Assembly (NCBI RefSeq): GCF_030272615.1
Contig: NC_081408.1
Coordinates: 67,805,546-67,869,545 of the forward strand
Direction: 5' to 3'
DNA length: 64,000 nt
DNA from: Cryptomeria japonica
Lineage: Eukaryota; Streptophyta; Pinopsida; Cupressales; Cupressaceae
Part shown: one piece after another, positions 9,356 to 21,525 of the stretch
Position numbering within the stretch: position 1 is the stretch's first letter
Layout of the letters: the number at the start of each line of letters is the position of its first letter
The notes under the pieces: generated by a model
Databases searched by the model: none
Told to the model about the DNA's origin: nothing
The model's input: only the letters and a program-made list of their open reading frames with translations
Position numbers and translations under genes: made by a program

Positions 9356-10950
9356 TGTAGACACCTAAAAATGGTCAACACTTGCGGAGTCATACTTTAA
9401 CATTTGTGCATTGCCTTATTTTAGGTTTTTGCGTCGCATTAACATTTCTCCTATGATTCGCACTTTATCTTTATCATTTGTGAGCATCGAGTCATTCTTC
9501 TACATTCTTCATTTGTCTCACTTTCAAATTGGTCTTGTTGACAACAATCTTCAGTCATGATTTTGGTCAATCTTATCTTGTCGCATCAATGTGTGTGTTC
9601 ATTTGTCATCATTTTGGACATCGTCAATCCTAATTAGGGTTTTTGTCCTCTTATCAATCTTGTCATCTAGCGATCGATTTGTCATCAATCGTTGTCATTT
9701 TTCAATCTTGTCATTTTGCGATCGATTTGTCATCGATCGTGTTCATTTTCAATCTTGTCGTTTTGCAATCCATTTTGTCATCGGTCCTTGTCCTCTTTTC
9801 AGTTTTGTCATTTTGCAATTGATTTGTCATCGATCATCGTCGTCCTTCTCAATCATGTCAATTTGGATCAATTAGTCATTGTTCCTCATCAATTGGTGCC
9901 TATCAATTTGGTCTCTTTATCAATCTCAATTAGTTTGTCAATCAATCAAATCATTTATCACATTGGTCATTTATCAATTCAAAATCATGATCAAATCGAA
10001 TCGACATTAATTATCTTTTGCCAAGACCTAATTGTCATTCTCGCATTGCTAATTCATCTTCTAGGGTTTCATGATTTAATCATTTAACTTGTTTGTCATT
10101 TCTCTCTCTAGGATTAAATTATTTATTTATCCTAAGTCTTCTCATCACAATTAAATGTTCATTTAATTGGCTAATTATTCCTCTTTTTGTGAATTAATTA
10201 ATAAATGACAAATTATTAATTAATTTACCTAATTTCTCCTAAAATTCTTAATTTCTAATTTTCCTCTTTTTCTAATTTCCTAATTTCTAATTCATCTAAT
10301 TTCTATTCCCTCCTATTTTTCTCCTAATTTCATGGGAATGACATTTCAATTTGTCATAATTTGTCATAATTGACAATCAATCAATTTTGACATAGAAATT
10401 TGTCATAAATTGTCATGAATTATCAATCAATCAAATTTTGCATAGAAGGTGCATAATTTGTCATAATTTGTCATAATTGACATTTTTGATTTGCAATTTC
10501 CATTTGAATTGAATAATTCTAATTTGATCTTGTTCTCCAATTTCTCTATAAATTGGATGAATTTCTTCAATCTCGACTACTCAGATAATGAGAATAATCA
10601 CTTTTTCGAGTCAATCACGCTTCGAGTACTCTTGTGCCAATGTCAATCTTGCTTTCACATTAGGTTTATGCACTTGAAGGTGAGATCCACAAACAAAGGC
10701 TATTTGGAGAAGAAAGAAGGACAATGGAGCCGCATGAAGGAGCATTCAAATCTACATTTGGTTTGCATAATCTTTAGTTTTGAATGATTTAATTTCATGT
10801 CTCTATTGAGTGTGTTTAGGATAGATCATTGCATTTTAGATTTTTTGATTGAGCTAGATTAGTTTTGACTTGCTTGTGATGATTTCCGAATTCCTAGCGT
10901 ACAGGATATATGCATATGTTGTATCGTTGTTTTGTGATTGCAAGATCTTG
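9356..10950 (+). repeat. 3' LTR of E1 (right end approximate)
   Basis: Begins TGTAGACACC right after the polypurine tract. It is pyrimidine/AT-rich with many TTGTCAT/TCATCGATC words. A TATA box (TATAAATT, 10547-10554) fits an LTR promoter. The upstream copy is outside the window, so the LTR end and length cannot be read; about 10.9-11.1 kb is a guess from composition. Confidence 0.6.
10547..10554 (+). promoter_or_regulatory. TATA box in the E1 LTR
   Basis: TATAAATT lies about 1.2 kb into the LTR, the usual place for a U3/R promoter. No transcription evidence. Confidence 0.45.
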
Positions 10951-13900
10951 TAGGGACTAGACATCAACTTCACCTGGCTTCACAGGTCTGAGTGCGTCTT
11001 TAATTCCAATGACTTATGTGGTTCAGAGATGGAATGAGTTCCCTACACATACTCTAGGTCTAAGATGTTCACCATGTGTCATAAGCATCTTGGCATAATT
11101 CACCATGTCAGTTTCATATTTTCAGTATTGTGAGTATGTTTAGAGATGGTTGATTTATTTGCTTATTCTTAGATTAATTATGCAATCCTTGATGTGTGAT
11201 TTTATAATTAATAATGCTCATTTTTAATGTATTTAATTTATTAGCCTTTAGTATTAAATTATTTGATATTTTATGTTTAATTATTTGTGTGATTTTAATA
11301 TTTATTTGGTATTTATTGTTTAATCTTTATTGTTGTTTACTATTTATTCAATATTAGCAGTTTAATTTTTATTGGTATTTAATTATTTAATTATCTACTT
11401 ATTTGTCTATGGTTTAATAGTTTATTTGGTATTTAATATTTATTTATAGCTTATGTTTTATTTATATAGTTGACTTTATTTATTAGTGGGAGTGTATGAA
11501 CACATTTGAATAAAATAATAATATCTTCCCACTTAGTTGTATCAGAAGATTTTGTGTTCCTTCTACCTATCCTCCATTCTCATTAGTTGAATTTGAAATG
11601 GTAAATATAAAAGTAAGCTAACATGGGGTTGGTAGAAAATATTATATTTTGGTTTATTTTCATTGGCTAGGGTTTTTTTCTTTGGATTTGTTTTTATTGG
11701 GTAGTCTAGGCTTGTTGTCGAATTACCATTCTAGGATTTTTTTCTGCAACATTTGGATTTTGGCTTGTTTTGCTAGAGCTTGTGTTTGGATTTTGGATTT
11801 GGAGCTCTTTGTCAAATTTATTCCATAACTTCTAATTCCAGGTTGGAGGTCTTTCCTTTGTAAAGATTATTTTAATTTTTATGTATTCTCCATGTCTGTA
11901 GAAATTGTTGTTTGTGGGTTATTTGGGGAAAAGATTTATTAAATAGTTTATACTATAGTTTTGGAAATATATTTATGTGCATAAATTTTAATATAAGGTT
12001 TAACTATAGGGCTTGGGAAAAATACTTTGTTTTCATTGGTAGTGAGTGTTGTCATGAACGCATGACTCTGTTCAATTTCTATTGTCTGAAACTTGGCTTT
12101 TGGATTTCCTAGTGTAGCTTGGCTTGAAGGATTTTTGGAGGAATTTGGTTGTGCCTAGCAGTTTTGGGTTTGTTTATGAGATTGGGTTACTCTTGTAGTT
12201 CTTCTGCATGGGTACTACCATGAAGGAAGTTTGCAGAGAGATAATCTTATTTTCCCTTGTCTTTAAATTGATTCTATATGGTATTCCTTGTGATTCTTGA
12301 GTGTGGTTTTGTCTGGAGAATGTGATTTAGTCTTGGTTTGAGTTCTCTATATTAAGTTTTCTGTGTATTATGGAAGGAAATCTCTTATGATTGAATTGCA
12401 TTTTCTCCTTATATATTTATGGATTTGAGTTCTATTTGTTGCTCTCATTTCATCTTGTTGGTGTGTCACTTATTCAATTGGTTTTGAAACTTGGAAGATT
12501 CTCCTTAATTTTTAATTTAGAATCGTAATTTTACTGTTTTCTATGTTTTTTGTTCTCCGAGTCATGCGCTAAAACAATGGTTGTATGGGATAAATTTTTG
12601 ATCATATGCACTAATTATTTTGTCATATACTCTATTATGTTATTTGTATGCACTATTCTATTGTTTGTATGCATCAAATTATTGGTCATATGTGTTGAAA
12701 GATGATTCATATGCGTTGAAGGATTTATCATATGTGCTGGGTAAATAGTCAAATGTGTTAGACTGCATATCATATGCGCTAATATGTGGATTTCTAGTAT
12801 TTTCTCAGTTTTTGATTATCTGTTTGACTTTCTCAGATTTGATCTTGTACCAGAGGCTTTTCTGATACATTTATTGATGGATTTTTTGATTGTGTATTTA
12901 ATGAATCTTTAATGGTTTCACTTCTAAATTATCTTTATGATGGATTTATGTCTCTATCATGTTGAGAAGCCATGGTAGAGAGAGAGTTATATATTGTGCT
13001 CAATCTAGCAAGTTGATGTGCCTTGTCGTTGATATTTATTTCATTTGATGAGCAGATTTCGTTATCTTATTGATGCATTTTTATGCTATGAGGCTCTTGA
13101 TATTTATTTGGTTTTATGATCTTTGGTTGACCATGTATGTGAAAGGTTGTATGAGGATTATGATTTCAGATTTGATTGTTATTATGAGCCTCCTATTGCA
13201 TTTGTTGTTTGGACCATGTTAGGGGGAGTGAGCTTCCATGTGATGATTGAGGTCATGAGAGATAGGCTTGCATGAGGTTCCTTGTAAGGATGCATGAATT
13301 CTAGATTTTCAAGGCACATTGAGAGTTTACCATGATTTCTAAACAAGTGATAACCTAAAAATTAATGGGTTGGGTAGCTAGGTGCATTAATAAGATAATA
13401 AATTGATTTGAGCCTCATGACTTAGTCCTAGGGAGGATTATTTAGGATAAGAATGAGAAGGTTGTGAAAATGGTAAGCTAATCTCCCTTGGTATCTCATA
13501 GGTTGATATGGCTCCACATGTCCATCAGGCTAGAGCCTTATGTTATGTTTTTTTGAGGATGGCATGTGATGACAATCCACTCCTACATGTATCCCCTTGA
13601 TGATTTATGATTATGCCTTATTGGATGCATTTATGTCTTGGTGAGTTATATGGCTCTAGGAGTTTATTCTTGTTGTATTGTGTGGGTTCTTACATGAGAG
13701 TTATTGTGTTGTTAGTCTCTTTGGTTAGGGTGCCATCTTAGGTTTAGAGTGTGTGTTGGGACCTTGTTTCATCTCCTAGCACGGGGGATGGTTCCTTTGG
13801 TTCCACATGGTCCAGTGGTTGGTGTTTTTTAGCCATTAGAATGTTCTCTTGGATTATTCATGTGTGGATGTGGATTCTACTTTATGATGATTATGGGTGT

Positions 13901-15270
13901 ACCTTGTAGCATATTTATGTAATGAATATGATACAATACATGTAATATGGTTGCATGTAGTAGTTGGAATCTTGTACTAGGAAGAGCTATGCTCATGATG
14001 TATTTTATGTACATGTAATTGTAAGATGGATTGAAGTTTGAATTAGGATTATGGTATACATGGTAATGAGACATTAGGGATGCAATCATATTATTGCAAA
14101 GATGTGATCTATGTACCTTGGAATTAAATGGATTGTGAATGAAAAAGAAATGGATTTGTATTGTGGTTTAATTGTTATTCTATGGAATGTTTAGAATGTA
14201 AATTAGAATGTATAGTAACCTTAGAAGAGGAATGTTCATAGAGGAAGAAATGAATATGTAGAAGATTCTAACTAGGTCTAGAGAAGATAAATGATTCATT
14301 TAGATACATTGATAGAAAGGAAATTATGCATATCATGTAAAGAATTGTAAGTACAAAGTTTCATTAAGATTATTGCATCATGCATTAATGACAAGAAAGA
14401 TGATCATGTTAGTGTTAGTTCCAATTGAAATAAGATTGATTTGATTAGTAAAGATAGTTTATATCTATGCATTAGGATTGCATTATCATGAAAATGAAAA
14501 GAGCATGTAGATAGGAAATGTTGGGTTAAAACACATTTGGATTTGGTGCAGAAAATGAATGTAGGATTATGGGATCATCTTGCATTTTAAAGAAGGAATG
14601 TAATATGCTAGTAGAATGGTGTAATGGCATGCATATCATGATGGATAAATAATTTGGTAGGTTTCATATCTCATGGTTAGGAAATTAAATATGATGCATT
14701 AACTTAATATAGGATATGCTTATCATGTGAGTAGGATGTCATTATAGTGGTTAATTAAGTAATGATGTCGAAGTACCCTAGGGAAAGGTTAATGATGTTA
14801 TGTTATTTCCGCTTGCATTATGTATTGATGCATGTTCATTCTGGTTAAATGGTTAATGAATGTAGCTAGATGGAGATGTTATGTGTTACATTAGTTGTTA
14901 TTAGATGTTACTATAAAAAAAAGTTACCTCCACTTGCATGTTGGATGTTTAGCTTCTCTAGGGTATTTTGGCTGGCATTACATATCACAAGTCTTGATAC
15001 TCAAATTACTTTGCATATTGAGCCTTTTTATTTTTAATTTCATATTTTATTTTTCATGACTCATAGTAAGAGAACCTCAATAGGTTATTAGTCATGAATC
15101 TCTCTCTTTCCTCTTTCTTATAATGTCCCTTTTGTCTTGATATTGAAGTAGTAAGATCCTAAAGTCCCTCGGGGGCTTACTATGACTTATCTCTTTGATG
15201 TCTTGATGAAAGTTTTCAATGCAAACCTTTGTACTTTACTATGAGTATTATTAGTCTCATACTCCTAGTA
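10951..15270. other. AT-rich region without recognisable genes
   Basis: About 4.3 kb with only short open frames and no retroelement motifs that I could read. 11200-11480 is extremely TA-rich. 12555-12785 holds a cluster of degenerate CATATGCGCT-like words. The right part may be the 3' internal end of a non-coding or very old LTR element, because a polypurine tract and LTR start follow at 15271-15285. Confidence 0.5.
12555..12785 (+). repeat. Cluster of degenerate (T)CATATGYRCT words
   Basis: About nine near-copies of a 9-12-base word at roughly 20-35-base spacing, for example CATGCGCTAA, CATATGCACT, GTATGCACT, CATATGTGTTG, CATATGCGTTG, CATATGTGCTG and CATATGCGCTAA. It is too degenerate for a satellite and has no recognised function. 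Confidence 0.55.
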
Positions 15271-15939
15271 AAGTGGGGGCGAAATGTATCTTCCTAAATT
15301 GTACTCCCTTATAGTTTCATCCTCACTTGGGATCTCAATATGGCATTCCTTTTCTAAGGCCTGATTGAAGTTCTGATTCTGCTCACACCATGTATTATGC
15401 TAAAAATTTTAATCATCTTCTCTCCCCATGATCTTGGGATGCTCATGTATAGGAAGATGGTGTTGGGCGCCATGGTCCTCAAGGATCAGGGCACCCAGTG
15501 CCATGGTCCTTGCCAAAAGAACCCATTTTTGGGCCTCATAATGGTAACATAATTTAAGTGGGAACCTAGATCCTATGTTGGCTTCTATCGGATTTTTTTT
15601 ATTTTTTTTACTAGTATGTCAAAAAGAAGGTCTACCCCTCTCATTTCAAACCTAATCCATAAAGTTCAAGTCCTTAATTACTTCCAACAAATTCAAGTGA
15701 GCAAGCAATTAGCCTTCTTTCAAGCATTGGAGTAGAAGTGAAGTGACATTCATGTTCTATGTTTTATGAAGACTATCTACACAAAACCTTAATTCCTTGT
15801 GAAGACAAACAAAACTTCATAAAAAGGTATAATATTAGTATTTTCTAGACATTTTCAGAATTTCCCTCAAAAGAAAAGCATTTCCATTACAATAAATCAT
15901 TTACATTTTAATTCTATTCATGGTTAATTCTAAAACTCG
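15271..15939 (+). repeat. Polypurine tract and LTR start of a fourth LTR element
   Basis: AAGTGGGGGCGAAA (15271-15284) followed by TGTATCTTCC at 15285 has the form of a polypurine tract plus 3' LTR start. No coding domains are recognised upstream, so the element is either non-autonomous or badly decayed. The LTR would be interrupted by the CACTA element at 15940 and may continue after 31206. No second copy is in the window to confirm it. Confidence 0.45.
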
Positions 15940-15956
15940 CACTAGTACATTTGGAG
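15940..15956 (+). repeat. Left terminal inverted repeat of the CACTA element
   Basis: CACTAGTACATTTGGAG, the exact reverse complement of 31190-31206. The flank to its left is TCG. Confidence 0.85.
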
Positions 15957-16240
15957 AGGTTTTTTGATGAGCATTTCTGATGAGCTATGGGATTTATTTT
16001 GTTTTGTCAAAATAATTTGTTTTTTTTTTCAAAAATTACCTCGTCAGAATTTTGACGTGTTAAAATTTCACGTCGGAATTCAAACAAAAAACTGACAAAC
16101 ATTTCCAACCATCTATGTGATTTCTTTTTCTTTGTCAGATTAATTTTTTTTTTAATGTATACCTTGTGTTCGTCGAAATTCAAATGTATTGAAATTTCAC
16201 ATTGACATCTCGACGAACACAGATTTTACCTGTTGATCAA

Positions 16241-17155
16241 CATATGTTGGTCCGATGATTTTCACAGCCTCTTGATTTCTTCTTACTCATCAAGATAACA
16301 TAAGTCGATGACCTCTCTTCTTGTTGATTGGTGTGAGTTATCCCACTAGTCTCATTAGGCATCGAGATAGCTTAAAATATGTTTTCCTTGATGTATTTTC
16401 CCTTAGCATAGCTCCTCCCGATACATTATATTTCCTCAGCATAAGATTTGACCCTTTATCATCATAACCTTTTTCGATGTGTTTTACTTTTGCCAGTGTC
16501 TAGCAAGATAAGTCTTACTGATAGCATCATTGGCTATCAGCAATACAAGATTTCTCCATTTCCATTAGTGTGTGTTCTGTCGATGAACTTCATTGGTGTA
16601 TTCTATCCCGATCACATGCTTCTACTTGTGTGTTACCATCGGATTGACTTTTGGTGATAGTGCAGATTTCATATTTGACGTCGGAATTCCATCGACATAT
16701 GTTGGTCTGATGATATTCACACCCTCTTGATTTCTTCTTACTCATCAGGATAACATAAGTCGATGACCTCTCTTCCTAGTGATCAGTGCGAGTTATCCCA
16801 CTAGTCTCATTGGGCATCGAGATAGCTTAAAATGTGTTCAGGTGATGGGTATAATTTCCCCAATGTCTTTTCCCTTGGCATAGCTCCTCCCGATATGTTA
16901 TGTATCCTTAGCATAATCTTTGACCCTTTATCACCATAACCTTTGCCAATGTGTTTTACTTTTTCCAGTGTCCAACGGGATAAGTCTTACTGATAGTGTC
17001 ATCGGCTATCGGCAATACAAGATTTATGCATTGCCGCTAGTGTACGTTATGCCGATGGACTTCATCATTGTATTCTATCCCAATCACATACTTCTACTTG
17101 TGTGTTACCATCGGGTTGACTTTTGCTAATAGTTCAGATTTCATATTTGACATCA
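16241..17155 (+). repeat. Two direct subterminal repeats of about 455-470 bp
   Basis: Copy 1 (16241-16690) and copy 2 (16696-17155) start CATATGTTGG and both end in CAGATTTCATATTTGA. They share long blocks such as CTCTTGATTTCTTCTTACTC and ATAAGTCTTACTGATAG. Copy 2 has a small insertion near 16838-16858. Dense words around CGATG, GACG and CATCGG resemble the short subterminal motifs bound by CACTA transposases. The two short parallel ORFs across them are artefacts of the duplication. Confidence 0.85.
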
Positions 17156-17936
17156 AAATTCTGACGAACACGAGGTATTTTTAAAAAAAAATTAATTGCG
17201 CATCATCATTATATGCGGGCTCAGGGTGCGAAAATTGGGAGGAAGAAGGAACAATTGCTATAGATAGATGCTTGGCAACAATTGTACAAGATTTTGGTCC
17301 TTTCATTCTTGTCATCAAGATTTTTTTCAAGTTCCTTTACTTTCCTTGCATTCTCTTGTCCACTTTATTTCCATCTATAACCAACTTTAATTCCTGGTAA
17401 CTGGCCCCATAGAATAGTAGGGCCTTTTCTTTTAGTTTGAATGAATTGGAATTTAATTTGAATGAAATGGCCCTACAAATCTATGGCCTTTGATTTTCGA
17501 GTTGGCTAAATCTTTTAAGTTTACTTTTAGTTTTTGCATTTGTCCAAAAAACTTCCATAAAAAGAGGTTCTTAATGCCTCCCTTTATAATAGTAGGGGCA
17601 TAAGATTGTATTTTGTATGTATTCTTATCAAAAGAACAAATTGTATGATATTGTATTCTATCTATATTCCTATAGCAAGAACAGATGGGCATATCCCTTT
17701 CCCAAATGGTGAACTGCCCAAATCATCTATATTCCTATAGAAAGAACAAGAACAATAGGAAGGGGGGAGCCCGAGAAGAGGGCAGAGAAGTGGGGAGCTA
17801 GGGCATATAGGTGAGTAGCCTTTATAGCTCCTTCCCCATCTGTCCCCTCCCTATGTAGGGATGGAAAAGGTAGGTGATTTGGAGCTGCACGTACTGGGGC
17901 CTCAGTTCCCTGCTACATGAATCCTGAGTTATTTCG
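17156..17936. other. CACTA internal region, no gene seen
   Basis: No recognisable coding content. It includes a purine-rich stretch near 17755-17800. Confidence 0.5.
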
Positions 17937-18780
17937 TTAAGAAAATTTTGACCAAATTATTAGCTCAAATTCCCTTGCCAAATAGTAGGGCATTAGAAAC
18001 TTCTTCACTTTGTTTAATGGTATCCGCTTTGGCAAAATATGGATCCTCAACCTCCTTAACCTCTCCATTCTGTGGCTACCAGTTATAAAGACAAGTCTCT
18101 TCATAGCTTCTAGAGGGGTCAACAGTTCTCTATGACTGTAAACCCTTCCAGTCCTCAAAATATCCCTTTGTATGGAAGCACCTTTTCTACGATTATTTAG
18201 GATTCTACAAGTAGTTGCTTGTACAATTTTCCCCACTAAAAGGATCTCTTCATTTTCTCCAGTTAGCAGATAAAATTCCTCATCTTGGGATGGCTCTTTA
18301 TATGGTGTTCACCAATCCTTAAATCCATGTACCAATTCAATCTTTATGTCAACAAGAGTTTCCTTCTTTTTCTTGGATGTTCGTTGTTCCACAATTCTAG
18401 CATATTCATCAATATCAAGGGCCTTTAACACATGGGGATATTGTTTGACATGTTCAACTATCAATCCTTGTGTTTCCTCATCCATATCATCTATATCTTG
18501 TTTTGCATCTTCATAGTATACATCCTGAGCCATTTTCTTGGCTAGTTCATATGACTCTGGATGAATTCTAGTATCATCCAATGGATGCATAACATGGTTC
18601 CCAGAAGCTGCTTGCCCAGTCCCTCTAACCCTTTAAAAACTAGCAACATTTATAAAGTCAAGTTGCTTCATAGCTTATAGAGGGGTCAACAACTCTTTGT
18701 GACTATAAACCCTTCCAGCCCTCAAAATAGCCCTTTGTATGGAAGAAAATTTTCTAGGTCCAAAGCCAACTACAAATTGC
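17937..18780 (-). pseudogene. SPT6-like: Captured, rearranged fragment of transcription elongation factor SPT6
   Basis: Read on the minus strand from 18780: QFVVGFGPRK, SSIQRAILRAGRVYSHKELL, RVRGTGQAASG, then LLDD-like PLDDTRIHPESYELAKKMAQ, HGFKDW, TPYKEPSQDEEFYLLTGE and GKIVQAT. This is the order of the helix-hairpin-helix, linker and S1 start of plant SPT6, a nuclear histone chaperone and elongation factor of RNA polymerase II. At least three stops break it, and no intron is evident across about 190 codons. After GKIVQATTCRILNNR the frame jumps back to a second copy of the helix-hairpin-helix piece (18060-18185), so the fragment is internally duplicated. It lies wholly inside the CACTA element, implying capture. 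The flanking amino acids 17937-18060 are not confidently assigned. Confidence 0.8.
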
Positions 18781-20577
18781 ATATTTTATTTATTAGTTAC
18801 ATATTTTGTTATGGGTTAATAGAAATCTAGGTATTGTATAGAACTTTAAAAGAATTGATGGAGTAACTATAACAGCTCCATCAATTTAGTAACTTTATAG
18901 AACTTCATGTATAGAATTGATAGAAACACCCCATCAATTCAATAACTTTATAGTAACTTTATAGTGGAATTCATAGATTTCATTTCCTTTTGTTACTACA
19001 TGATGGGCTCAATCCTCATGGGAGCCATATTTGTCCCCACATATAGCACTCATGTTCATGTATTAAGCAAACTCTGTAATTGATGCATATTTAACTGTTT
19101 TATCCTTCAAGTCTTTCATTAATGAATTTCAACAACAATGATCAACTAAACCATTCTTCTCAAGCTGAATGGAACCTTTTATACCAATGCATATATGATT
19201 TTTTACTCTCATGGATCAAGACTTGGCATTAGCTAAACAATATTCTTTATGTCATAACATTTCTCTGAAGTGCCTTTGGCATGCTTTAGATGTGTCAATA
19301 TTAACTAGATTGAATATATTTTTAAAGTCTCTTAACACATTCCATGACAAGAAAATGACTCATTCTAATTAATGAGTACTTTTCTAAACCACTCATTCAT
19401 ATTCAACAATCCCTTCCCAAACCTGCATCATAATTCATATCCAATTCATATCCATGTTAGTTGTAATGAGTGTTTTAAACCAACAATCAATGAATCATAG
19501 GATAGAAGAAAACTTGTTATACACAAGGATAAGTATTTCAATCATTGATTCTTAAACATCCATCATGATTAAACATCGCATATCATAAGCCTTTTTAACA
19601 ATCATTAGGGTTGTACATAATATTCAATCATATCATAGAATATAAATTATCAATAATTATAAAGAAAGAGAAAGCCAACTGTATAATCTCAGCAAGCCAC
19701 CATACAAAAAATATATTTTATGGAAAATAAAATAAACTATATGTTGACATAGCAGATATATTTTATATATAAACTATATGTTGACATAGCAAATATATGA
19801 ACTATGTATTTCAAATTTTGACTTTGAGCGCACGCACGAGCATGACATAGCATACTACATCGAGACCCTAACTGAATAGTTGCACCGAGAACCATTGCAT
19901 ACAACCCCTGATTGGAGAGTTGTGAGACTTCACTGGATGAGTGCTGCAAGGCCATTGAGTTGAGGAGGAAGTCTAGGAACCATTTGGAAGGAGGAAACCT
20001 AGAGCGAGAGGTGAGGACACTTAGAAAGGGAAAATCAACCAAGGGACAATGATTGTAAGTGATTTTTCCCCACATTTAGAAATTACATTCAAAACATTCC
20101 ACAAATTAGTCATAATAATCAATTGTTAAACCTTCCAAAGCCTAACCATAAGTTTCAAGTCTTTGAGCTCATATTTGTTACAATATTGTTATTAATTAGC
20201 TTTCTATTGTAGGAGAAGTAATTTTTATGGTATAACATATGCCTTTTATTTGGATCTATAATTGGTATTTATATTATTTAATAAGAAAATAAGTAAATTT
20301 GAACCAAAGAAGAGTGGTTTCATAAAAACCACCAGTCAGCCCTACCACCCAAAAAACACTTCTACAAAACTGCCTATTCAGACCAGATGCAAAAACCCCC
20401 ATGGCATATAAAAAAAACACCATATCCACACACCCAGCAATACAAAATTAGTGTCCATGACACCGGATCAAATTTACAGAGTTGGGGACTAAGTCCTAGA
20501 CACCAAAGACATGAAACAACATTTTATCAAAGCGGGATAGAGAGCAAAGAAACTACAATCCAAACCAAGCACAACAA
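18781..20577. other. CACTA internal region, no clear gene
   Basis: Mostly AT-rich. A minus-strand frame ending near 19737 contains MALQHSSSEVSQLSNQGLY and could be another captured exon, but no family is recognised. A roughly 38-bp direct duplication (ACTATATGTTGACATAGCA) lies near 19736-19795. Confidence 0.4.
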
Positions 20578-21183
20578 TTAACCCATAAGTGGCTTGTACA
20601 TTGGATCGTTGTTGAATTCAAAGAGGGACACCATTGCTTGTGCCATCCTCTACCTTGGTCACAGCTCTTGACCCACCTCCACTCTAGCCACCTCATGCAA
20701 AGTCCACCAAATCTCCTCCATCCTCATCAAATTAACAAAGGTTTTAAATGCTTCCCACCCACAATGAGCTAGGTCCCTGCAATGAGTGTTCAAGCCATCC
20801 TTCTTCAATCAAATAAAAGGTAATGGCACACATGGTACATCTTAGCCTTCAAAGGTTCTAATGTCCACACCCATAATTGCTCATTCATAGATATCATCCA
20901 AATTCAATAGGTAGTCTCAATCAATCAAATTTCTTAGAGCCCTCTTCACCTTCTCCACCTCATCCTCAAATTGCAATGCCCAAGAAACAATCAAAGAGTA
21001 CACTTCCATGTTAGTTTGATATTGATGACTCACATGGACAAAATATTTCCCAAGCAGCATTTTAACTGCTTCATCCAGACAATGGTCTTTGAAAAGGAAA
21101 AGACCTTTCATCCTCCTATCTATTATCTTGCCCAAAAATGGCACCAATTTCTTGTCAGTCAAGAATGTGAAATTTGCTTCCAT
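20578..21183 (-). pseudogene. Unrecognised degenerate ORF inside the CACTA element
   Basis: One minus-strand frame of about 200 codons, from MEANFTFLTDKKLVPFLGK to FNNDPMYKPLMG with a terminal TAA. It is broken by six in-frame stops but no apparent frameshift. The composition looks protein-like (KRALRNLID, HCGWEAFKTFVNLMRMEEIW, VARVEVGQEL). It matches no transposase or family I recognise. It could be a captured host exon or a decayed element gene. Its orientation matches the SPT6 fragment. Confidence 0.45.
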
Positions 21184-21446
21184 TATGCATTGACCAAAAC
21201 CACCCTACACTTGTAGCTTTGAGCAAGAAAACAAACGTGACAGCCACAAAAAATTTCAAGGCTTTAAATGCATTAACATCAGTCATCAGGATTAAAGGAT
21301 TTAAATGCACTAATTTCTTATTAGTCAAGAATGTGAAATTCGCTTCCATTATGCACTAACCAAAACCACCCGACACTTGCATCTTTGAGCAAGAAAACAA
21401 AAGTGACGGCCGCAAAAAAATCCCAAGGCTTTAAATGCATTAACAC
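21145..21446 (+). repeat. Tandem duplication, 166-bp period
   Basis: The segment starting CAATTTCTTGTCAGTCAAGA at 21145 recurs at 21311. Both copies contain GAATGTGAAATT, CTTTGAGCAAGAAAACAAA and GGCTTTAAATGCATTAAC. It duplicates the 5' end of the neighbouring unrecognised ORF. Copy 2 is slightly shorter. Confidence 0.8.
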
Positions 21447-21525
21447 ATGAAATATCATTCCTTGCATCTACCAGATTATGTGCACTATCCTTCCGCATGG
21501 GTTGGCATTGAATATGCATTCGTAT

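Larger units (their letters stand above)
1..10950 (+). mobile_element. Ty3/gypsy element E1 (Tat-like), 5' end outside window
   Basis: A decayed LTR retrotransposon entering from the left edge. Seen in order: retropepsin, G-patch, RT, RNase H, a second RNase H, integrase, A-rich spacer, an antisense plant mobile domain gene, a polypurine tract and an LTR start at 9356. The PR-RT-RH-IN order defines Ty3/gypsy. A second RNase H after the first is known in the plant Tat lineage. Gag and the 5' LTR lie outside the window. The right boundary (end of the 3' LTR) could not be fixed and is approximate. E2 (minus strand, about 41-50 kb) shares this architecture. Confidence 0.85.

Noticed and set aside
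9591-10087. Overlapping plus-strand ORFs with repeated serine/phenylalanine patterns
   Set aside because: They lie in the U3 of the E1 LTR and reflect TTGTCAT/TCATCGATC words, not coding.
12555-12785. Regularly spaced words that could be read as a CRISPR-like array
   Set aside because: The words are short and degenerate, the spacers are irregular, and the context is a plant nuclear genome.
16448-17129. Two similar 69-codon ORFs that look like a duplicated gene
   Set aside because: They are the same frame in the two direct subterminal repeats of the CACTA element; both are non-coding arrays.
17755-17800. Purine-rich stretch considered as a polypurine tract
   Set aside because: No LTR start follows it and no partner LTR was found.
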